NCBI RefSeq assembly: GCF_000237925.1
Contig: NC_031502.1
Location: 50,787,120 to 50,851,119, forward strand
Reading direction: 5' to 3'
DNA from: Schistosoma mansoni
Lineage: Eukaryota; Platyhelminthes; Trematoda; Strigeidida; Schistosomatidae
DNA length: 64,000 nucleotides
Shown: in pieces, positions 57,242 through 64,000 of the stretch
Numbering within the stretch: position 1 is the first letter of the stretch
Layout of the letters: each line of letters starts with the position of its first letter
Program-made: the position numbers and the translations under genes
The notes under the pieces: model-generated
Seen by the model: the letters and a program-made list of their open reading frames with translations, nothing else
Told to the model about the DNA's origin: nothing
The model's database searches: none

Positions 57242-57967
57242 CTAAAAAATAAATGAATGGAAAATATATATGTTTCAACGTAAAAATAACTAAGACATTT
57301 GTAAGTCTCCTGGAATCGACATTTTTCAGCAAGGTACACCTATACTCTTGAGAGTACTGATGTTTTCTAGTGGATTCTAGCCTGAATCACTCAGATATTA
57401 CGAGACTATCCGAGCTTGCAAATTTAAGCAAGAAACTTTTAGTAGTTGTACGAAAGAAACTTCGGATAACATGAAAAATCTCCAAGATTATCTTTACTGA
57501 AATTTTTTTAAAATAACTGCTCATTTTTTTAATACAATCAGTACATTGCATTACTGATACACGTAATCCAGAATCTTCTGACGGAACAAGGGTTCAGATC
57601 AGTACAAAAAAGTATTTACTGATTGAACGAAAGTTTATTAAATTTCATTGCTTTACAACATATCAATTGGCTGAAAATGTGGATGTTTTAATATAATCAT
57701 TTTTAATTTTTAAGCCGCATTCGTATAGTTGGTTTCGATAGGTTCGAATATCAGAGACAAAGAATATCATTTCTATCAAGATTGCAAATACACAACATTT
57801 ATGTCAAGGGTTACTTATTAAATGCTTTTAAACGGTCTATGAATTAGGGAACATGAGGCAGATCATTTAGTATAATCTACTTAACAGATAAACCAACGAC
57901 GGAATAAAGAAAAGCGACTATTTTTTGAATGAAAACAAACTCTCAACGATTACAATTATCGTTTGAC
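57242..57967. other. THADA intron upstream of exon a
   Basis: 57300-57460 has phrases (TATACTCTTGAGAGTACTG, GATTCTAGCCTGAATCAC) akin to the repeat at 14935-15310. No exon recognised. The intron continues through the RTE insertion and off the window. Confidence 0.45.
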
Positions 57968-58884
57968 CTGTACAGAAAATAACTCCGCCTGTAGCTCTTC
58001 TAGAGTTACTGCCGGTCCCAAGCCCGGATAAAGGAGGAGGGTTGGGCATGGGGTTAGCCACCCCATCCCGTAAAAAAACTAACTCGCTAAAAAAACGCTA
58101 ACCAGAAAAAATAATTCAAACCATTTAAACTCTGCCCTGGGAGTTGAAGGAATAATTATGACGTCTCATGATGAAAGCCGAAATTCTTCGGAAGTCACGA
58201 GACCGATGCACCTTCTAACAACCAGAGCAACACTCTTTATAGGTACATGGAACGTCCGGACAATGTGGAAGACAGGGAAGACCAGTCAAATAGAGATGGA
58301 AATGAGGAGATACAAATTGGCAGTACTAGGAATCAGCGAAACCCATTGGGCACAAGCTGGACAACAAAGGTTAAGTATGTGAGAGATGCTTCTGTACTCC
58401 GGTCACGTAGACGAAAATGCTCCACACACTCAGGGAGTTGCTCTAATGCTCTCCAGAGAAGCACGAAATGCACTTGTAGGATCGGAATCTCATGGATGCA
58501 GAATTATCAAATCATCATTCAAAACAAAGAAGGAGGGGATCACAATGAATGTTATCCAATGTTATGCACCCACCAATGATAGCAACGATGACATTAAAGA
58601 TCAGTTCTATGAAAGGCTGCAATCAATTATAGCGGAGTGCTCAAGAAAGGACCTGACCATCCTGATGGGAGATATAAATGCTAAAGTCGGAGTGGACAAC
58701 ACAGGATATGAAGATATAATTGGACGACATGGACTAGGAGAGAGAAATGAAAATGGGGAGAGATCTGCAAATCTATGTGCATTCAACAAATTGGTTATAG
58801 GTGGCACAATATTCCCACACAATCGCATACACAAAGCTACATGGATCTCACCGGACCACGCCACAGAGAACCAGATAGATTATA

Positions 58885-60809
58885 TGTTATATCCCCTGGC
58901 GAATTATGAATCGTAAATCTGAGGTCCATTTATGGACAAATGTAATACGCCTATTCCTATTGGATAGTTGTTAAATAAGTGACCTAATCGTTTCTGTGTT
59001 CCTCTTATCATAACCTTTAGTTTGACCTTGGAACTATTATTATTGATTACTTTCCCCCTAGCTACAGCCACATTGGCCAATTACTGTACAAATGTTATTT
59101 TTCTATTTTTAATATGTGTGGTCTGTTTGGTTAGTATATATAACCCAGTATGCTTGTAAATAATGATTCATATTGCTGAGGCTGTTATTTGTGTTCTGGA
59201 CTTAACGGCTGGGCTAGGCAGATAGGAAGGACCGAATAGCATCCAAGACTGCTCGTACGTATTTCCTGTATCATTGGACATATATACATATATATTAAGA
59301 GGGCAAATTGATACGTTATAACAATTGGCGACGGGGATTCTGGAAAAAAAATACAGCAGCCGCTGACGTCATTTCGGAATTAAATAATCCATAATAATTG
59401 CCGGTGTTTTTTGGATTTATTATTATTATTTGCATAAAAAAAAATGGCTCTAACTTCCGATCAATTTCAGTTGCTAATCCAGCGACAAGAGCAGCGCTTT
59501 AGAAAGAGTCAATTGGATTTCATTGACAAGTTACACGCGAAGCTGCTGAATCACCCATGCTTCGGGGGTGCAACGGAAGTTGACGCATTAATTTCAAAAT
59601 TGCGTACAGAGCTGGAAAACGATTACAGAACTAATGAATATGCCGGCGAAAGCCTCAATGAATCCATACAAAGCAATAATTTAAGCGCAGCAGTTATACA
59701 TGATCAGCCCAGTAACCCAGTACTACCTGTTTCAGAGACATGCCCTGTACACGGTCCAAGTCTTATTAACCTTGAAACAAAACGTGCGAGCAATGAATCG
59801 TCCAGTTCACAGAGAGACAATATCTTATTAAGCGCCATTAAAATTGCTGCAGTACCCGCCCATGAAGAAACGGAAAACAAATCGAGCAGTGTATTGAATA
59901 CAGAGGCGCCAAATGAAATTAATCATGATACGAAAAATGTTTCTAATGAATTTAATGATCAAAATTCTGTAATTGTTCTACCAGATTTAGATTATTTTGA
60001 TGATTCATATGTTTCTGTTGAATTCTCTTATAAAAATGAGAGAAAAATGTCAGATGTATTAAATGATAATCAAGAATCCAATACAACTCTCATAGATACT
60101 GATTATCCTAATGATTCATTATCTACTAATGAGGTTCCGAGGAAATTCAAGGAAACTATATCAGAAGAATCAAATGTTGGTGACCTCGAATCAAATGTCG
60201 TCGATCCTCATGATCTCTTCAGTTCTAATGCATTCCCTGTTAAATGTGACAAACATATCGCATTAATAGTAACTTGGCTATATGAGGATCCAACAGTCTT
60301 TCGTGGGGGAGGGTGAATTCGAGAAATTTAAAATCCGGATATCAACTCCGGATTTCTCAAAAAGGGGAGGTGTTATATCCCCTGGCGAATTATGAATCGT
60401 AAATCTGAGGTCCATTTATGGACAAATGTAATACGCCTATTCCTATTGGATAGTTGTTAAATAAGTGACCTAATCGTTTCTGTGTTCCTCTTATCATAAC
60501 CTTTAGTTTGACCTTGGAACTATTATTATTGATTACTTTCCCCCTAGCTACAGCCACATTGGCCAATTACTGTACAAATGTTATTTTTCTATTTTTAATA
60601 TGTGTGGTCTGTTTGGTTAGTATATATAACCCAGTATGCTTGTAAATAATGATTCATATTGCTGAGGCTGTTATTTGTGTTCTGGACTTAACGGCTGGGC
60701 TAGGCAGATAGGAAGGACCGAATAGCACCCAAGACTGCTCGTACGTATTTCCTGTATCATTGGACATATATACATATATATTAAGAGGGCAAATTGATAC
60801 GTTATAACA
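58885..60809 (+). mobile_element. Young, short LTR retrotransposon nested in the RTE
   Basis: 5' LTR 58885-59323 and 3' LTR 60372-60809, each about 438 bp, TGTTATATCCCC...GTTATAACA, flanked by a 5-bp duplication TTATA (58880-58884, 60810-60814). The LTRs differ at about one position by eye, so the insertion is very recent. A primer-binding-like ATTGGCGACGGGG follows the 5' LTR, and a polypurine tract AAAAAGGGGAGG precedes the 3' LTR. The internal part is only about 1 kb, with one open frame and no protease, reverse transcriptase, RNase H or integrase domain, so it is a non-autonomous member, probably Gypsy-like by duplication length and LTR ends. The LTR fossil at 29020-29420 is an old relative. 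Confidence 0.93.
59444..60316 (+). CDS. Gag-like ORF of the nested LTR element
   Basis: 290 codons. The N-terminus MALTSDQFQLLIQRQEQRFR, with a following charged helix (SQLDFIDKLHAKLL), resembles the start of Gypsy-type Gag proteins. The middle is acidic, Ser/Asn-rich and low in order. The end, DKHIALIVTWLYEDPTVFRG, is more structured and may come from a different part of a longer parent element; that is inference. No zinc knuckle or enzyme motif is visible. The start ATG lies 120 bp past the 5' LTR. Confidence 0.6.
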   Translation: MALTSDQFQLLIQRQEQRFRKSQLDFIDKLHAKLLNHPCFGGATEVDALISKLRTELENDYRTNEYAGESLNESIQSNNLSAAVIHDQPSNPVLPVSETCPVHGPSLINLETKRASNESSSSQRDNILLSAIKIAAVPAHEETENKSSSVLNTEAPNEINHDTKNVSNEFNDQNSVIVLPDLDYFDDSYVSVEFSYKNERKMSDVLNDNQESNTTLIDTDYPNDSLSTNEVPRKFKETISEESNVGDLESNVVDPHDLFSSNAFPVKCDKHIALIVTWLYEDPTVFRGGG

Positions 60810-63280
60810 TTATACTTGTATCAACAAAAAATTCCGAAGGACAATAGAAGATGTGAGAACCAGGGAAGGAGCTGACATAGCTTCAGACCACCACCTGGTT
60901 GTGGCCAAGATGAGACTGAAGCTAAAGAAACACTGGACAACTGGGGGAACAACATTACAACGGTTCAATACAGCCTTCCTTCGAGATACTCACAAACTCA
61001 GCCAATTCAAGATAACTCTCAACAACAGGTTCCAAGCTCTACAAGATCTACTGAAAGAACAAGAAAATACGATGGAGGACAACTGGAAAGGGATAAAAGA
61101 AGCACTAACTTCAACGTGTCAGGAGGTTCTGGGTCGCAAGAAGCATCATCATAAGGAATGGATCTCTATGGGAACCCTGGACAAGATTCAAGAAAGGAAG
61201 AATAAGAAACTAGCAATTAACAACAGTCGAACACATGCAGAGAAAGTCAAAGCACAAGCAGACTACGCAGAAGCAAACAAGGATGTAAAGAGAAGCATTA
61301 AAGCCGACAAGCAGAAATACATGGGAGAACTAGCAACGACGGCAGAAAAAGCTGCAAGAGAAGGGAATATGAAACAACTATATGATACAACGAAGGAACT
61401 GGTAGGGAGATATAGCAAACCAGAGAGACCAGTCAAGGACAAAGAAGGAAAGACAATCACTGAGATTCAAGGACAGGGGAAAAGATGGGCAGAATACTTT
61501 GAGGAACTGCTGATAAGGCCAGCTCCATTGAATCCACCGGACATTGAAGCAGCTCACAATGACCTTCCTATAGATATCACTCAGCCAACGATCGAAGAAT
61601 TCAAGATGGCCATCAAACAAATCAAGAGTGGGAAGGCGGCAGGACCTGACAATATACCAGCTGAAGGACTGAAGTCAGACATTGAAATAACTGCAAACAT
61701 GCTTCACCTTCAATTCAAGAAGATTTGGGAAGAGGAACAAGTGCCAACGGACTGGAAAGTAGGATACCTCACCAAGATACCAAAGAAAGGGGATCTGAGT
61801 AAATGTGAGAACTACAGAGGCATCAGTTTGTTGTCAGTACCAGGAAAAGTTTTTAACAGAGTGTTGCTCAACCAGAAGAAAGACGCAGTAGACACTCAAC
61901 TTCGAGATCAACAGGTTGGATTCCGTAGGGATCGGTCGTGCACAGACCAGATTGTGACACTACGGGTCATCGTTGAACAATCAATTGAGTGAAACTCATC
62001 ACTATACATCAACTTCATTGACTATGAGGCGTTTGACAGTGTGGACAGGAGAACATTACGGAAACTTCTTCGAAACTATGGAGTTCCTGAAAAGATTGTC
62101 AACATTATCCAGAACTCATACGATGGACTACAGTGCAAATTCGTGTATGGAGGACAGCTGACAGACGCATTTCCAGTAAGGACCGGAGTCAGACAAGGTT
62201 GTCTACTCTCCCCCTTCCTCTTTCTTCTAGTGATTGACTGGATTATGAAGAAATCGACTTCTGACGGGAAGCATGGAATACAATGGACATCTCAGAATCA
62301 TTTACATGATTTGGACTTCGCAGATGACCTAGCCCTCCTCTCTCATACACACGAACAAATGCAAATGAAGATAGCAAATGTAGCAGCAGCCTCTGCATCG
62401 ATAGGCCTCAACATACACAAAGGAAAAAGCAAGATTCTCAAATACAACACGGAGAACACCAACCCAATCACACTTGATGGCGAAACTCTGGAAGAGGTGG
62501 AAACATTCACGTACCTTGGAAGCATCGTTGATAAACAAGGAGGATCGGATGCAGATGTGAAGGCGGGGATTGGCAAAGCAAGGGCAGTATTTCTACAATT
62601 GAAGAACATATGGAACTCAAAACAACTGCCAACTAATTTCAAAGTGAGGATCTTGAATACGAACGTCAAGACAGTCAGTTCTACTGTATGGAGCTGAAAC
62701 GTGGAGAACCACTACATCTATCGTCAAGAAGGTACAAGTATTTATAAACAGTTATCTTCGCAAAATACTCAACATTCACTGGCCGGATACTATCAGCAAC
62801 AGCGTTTTATGGGAGAGGATAAACCAGCAGGTTCCAGCTGAAGAGGAAATTAGGAAAAGACGTTGGAAGTGGATCAGACATACATTAAGGAAATCACCAA
62901 ACTGCATCACGAGGCAAGCGCTAACTTGGAATGGTGAAGGGAAGCGGAAAAGAGGAAGGCCAAAGAACACATTACGTCGGGAAATAGAAGCAGATATGAA
63001 AAGGATGAATGTTAACTGGAAAGAACTGGAAAGGATTGCCCAGGACAGAGTTGGTTGGAGAATGCTGGTGGGCGGCCTATGCTCCTCCACGAGGGGTAAC
63101 AGGAGTAAGTAAGTAGTAACTGTACAGAAAATATTGTCCAGTGTCGAAATCTTATTCTGGGGCTTTACAATTATGTTATTTGTATAAAAATCTGTTAAGA
63201 CATAGATGTAGAGCTAGTAAATTTATTCAGATTTCAATCTATGCATACTAACTGCTTCAGGATAAACAGTATTTTCATAT

Positions 63281-63800
63281 TTAATGGATGGAATATGGCT
63301 AACAGTCAAATCTAAGAAGCGTGTTCAGTCCTACTTGGATTTTGTCAGCTGGATGTACCTATATCCTAGTATTCACGCGAGAATTTAGAGCAAATACCTT
63401 TTGCTTCAAACACTCAACAAACAAACCAGATTCCAGTGGAGGGAGAAATCAGGAAGAAGCGCTGGAAGTGGATAGGACATACATTAAGGAAAGCACCCAA
63501 CTGTGTCACAAAGCAAGTACTCACACGGAATCCTGGAGGCCGAAGGAGAAGAGGAATACCAAAGAACACCTTATGCCGAGGAATGGAGACAGACATGAGA
63601 AGAATGAACAAAAATTGGATAGAAGTAGGAAGGAAGGCCCAGGACAGAGTGGGTTGGAGAATGCTGGTCGGTGGTCTATGCTCCATTGGGGATAACAAGT
63701 ATAAACGAAACAAAAAACGATCAAACACTCAACGCATTATCCACTGAACTACTGAATCCTACTAGTTACTAACATGTGAAATAGGTATAAATTGAACTTG
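63281..63800 (-). repeat. Sm-alpha copy split by an RTE insertion
   Basis: Old minus-oriented Sm-alpha: left piece GGATGGAATATGGCTAACAG, GTCAGCTGGATGTACCTATA; right piece GCATTATCCACTGAACTACTG and ACTAGTTACTAACATGTGAA. The two are separated by RTE sequence at 63419-63720. Hammerhead decayed (GTTCAGTCCTACTTGG in place of the GAAA/stem II region). Confidence 0.75.
63419..63720 (+). mobile_element. RTE LINE, 5'-truncated (subfamily A) inside Sm-alpha
   Basis: 302 bp, starting AACAAACCAGATTCCAGTGG. It encodes [20 protein letters not shown] and [18 protein letters not shown] in one open frame, then an A-rich end. Flanked by a perfect 13-bp duplication of Sm-alpha sequence TCAAACACTCAAC (63406-63418, 63721-63733). 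Confidence 0.88.
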
Positions 63801-63861
63801 TTTTGTAAAGTTTTGTATCAACAACGAGATCATTAAAATCCTTACAAATTAAAGTAATTTC

Positions 63862-64000
63862 AGGTGTAGACTACCTGGTTGGGATTCGCGAGATGACAGC
63901 AACCGATGGTTAGAGACCTTGAATGACATGGCTCAAAATCGTTTGCAATGGCGAAGATGCATCCACTCTTTGTGTTCTACCAAATTCTAATCTTCTGAAT
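63862..64000 (+). mobile_element. LINE-B 3' part, runs off the window
   Basis: Matches 38737-38877 closely: GGTGTAGACTACCTGGTTGG, GATGACAGCAACCGATGGTT, AGACCTTGAATGACATGGCT, CTCTTTGTGTTCTACCAAAT. Encodes the WLETLNDMAQNRLQW segment. 5'-truncated; the 3' end is beyond position 64000. Confidence 0.8.

Larger units (their letters stand above)
57982..63119 (+). mobile_element. Full-length RTE-type LINE (SR2-like, subfamily B)
   Basis: Flanked by perfect 14-bp target duplications CTGTACAGAAAATA (57968-57981, 63120-63133). Without the nested LTR element it is about 3.2 kb, the normal RTE size. 5' UTR to 58157; ORF from ATG 58158. Endonuclease: GTWNVRTMWKTGK, LGISETHWAQ, CYAPTND, LMGDINAKVG (58662-58691), SDHHLVV (60883-60903). 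RT: GPDNIPAEGLK, YRGISLLSVPGKVF, FIDYEAFDSVDR, GVRQGCLLSPFLFLL, FADDLALLS (62317-62343), TYLGSIVDKQGG. Then the C-terminal [16 protein letters not shown] segment in another frame, and the 3' end GGCCTATGCTCCTCCACGAG with GTAAGTAAG. Damage: TGA at 58380 (Gly expected) and 61990 (Trp expected), a missing Lys codon in the DYEKAFD motif, a 4-base addition at about 62671, and the LTR insertion. Confidence 0.93.

Noticed and set aside
1-64000. CRISPR arrays, bacterial operons or viral genomes
   Set aside because: Introns, SINEs, LINEs and LTR elements show eukaryotic chromosomal DNA; no array of short repeats with unique spacers was seen.

Overview
Eukaryotic, AT-rich (roughly two thirds A+T by eye), repeat-dense DNA. 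The repeats place it in a blood fluke of the genus Schistosoma. Evidence: several copies of the tRNA-headed, hammerhead-ribozyme-bearing Sm-alpha repeat (unit about 336 bp); RTE-type LINEs of the SR2 kind; LTR elements with TGT...ACA ends and 5-bp target duplications; compact GT-AG splice signals. The species cannot be fixed from the sequence. A 200-N assembly gap lies at 28177-28376.

One host gene is recognisable. On the minus strand, ten exons between 57241 and 35441 encode the C-terminal 932 residues of a THADA (thyroid adenoma-associated protein; yeast Trm732) homologue. All nine introns are GT-AG, every codon phase agrees across every junction, and the summed exons are 2799 nt including the stop. 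The 5' half of the gene lies beyond the right edge. Its introns (0.8 to 4.5 kb) are filled with retroelement debris, including a near-perfect 227+227 bp inverted pair of Sm-alpha copies.

1-35440 is gene-poor DNA downstream of THADA. It holds a rearranged RTE copy (1981-3990), 5'-truncated RTE ends, two copies of an unclassified repeat with an (AAATA)n tail (10776-11310, 26996-27470), a solo LTR with 5-bp duplication (8853-9265), decayed LTRs, microsatellites and many SINE copies. 57982-63119 is a full-length RTE LINE with 14-bp target duplications. It is interrupted by a very young, short LTR retrotransposon (58885-60809) with its own 5-bp duplication. The window ends in an Sm-alpha copy split by another RTE end, and a piece of a second LINE family.

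The most interesting pattern is ribozymes in SINEs. Besides Sm-alpha, a second tRNA-headed family (about 18 copies or pieces here, called SINE2 below) carries what reads as a complete type I hammerhead core, best at 50853-50898 and 22156-22201. Stem I is GCACUG/CAGUGC, the core is CUGAGGA, stem II is GUCC/GGAC, then GAAA, and a minimal stem III is formed by a self-complementary 8-mer before the GUC cleavage site. The architecture parallels Sm-alpha although the stem I sequences differ. Truncated copies of both families start in nearly the same place in the ribozyme, and SINE2 has inverted, foldback derivatives.
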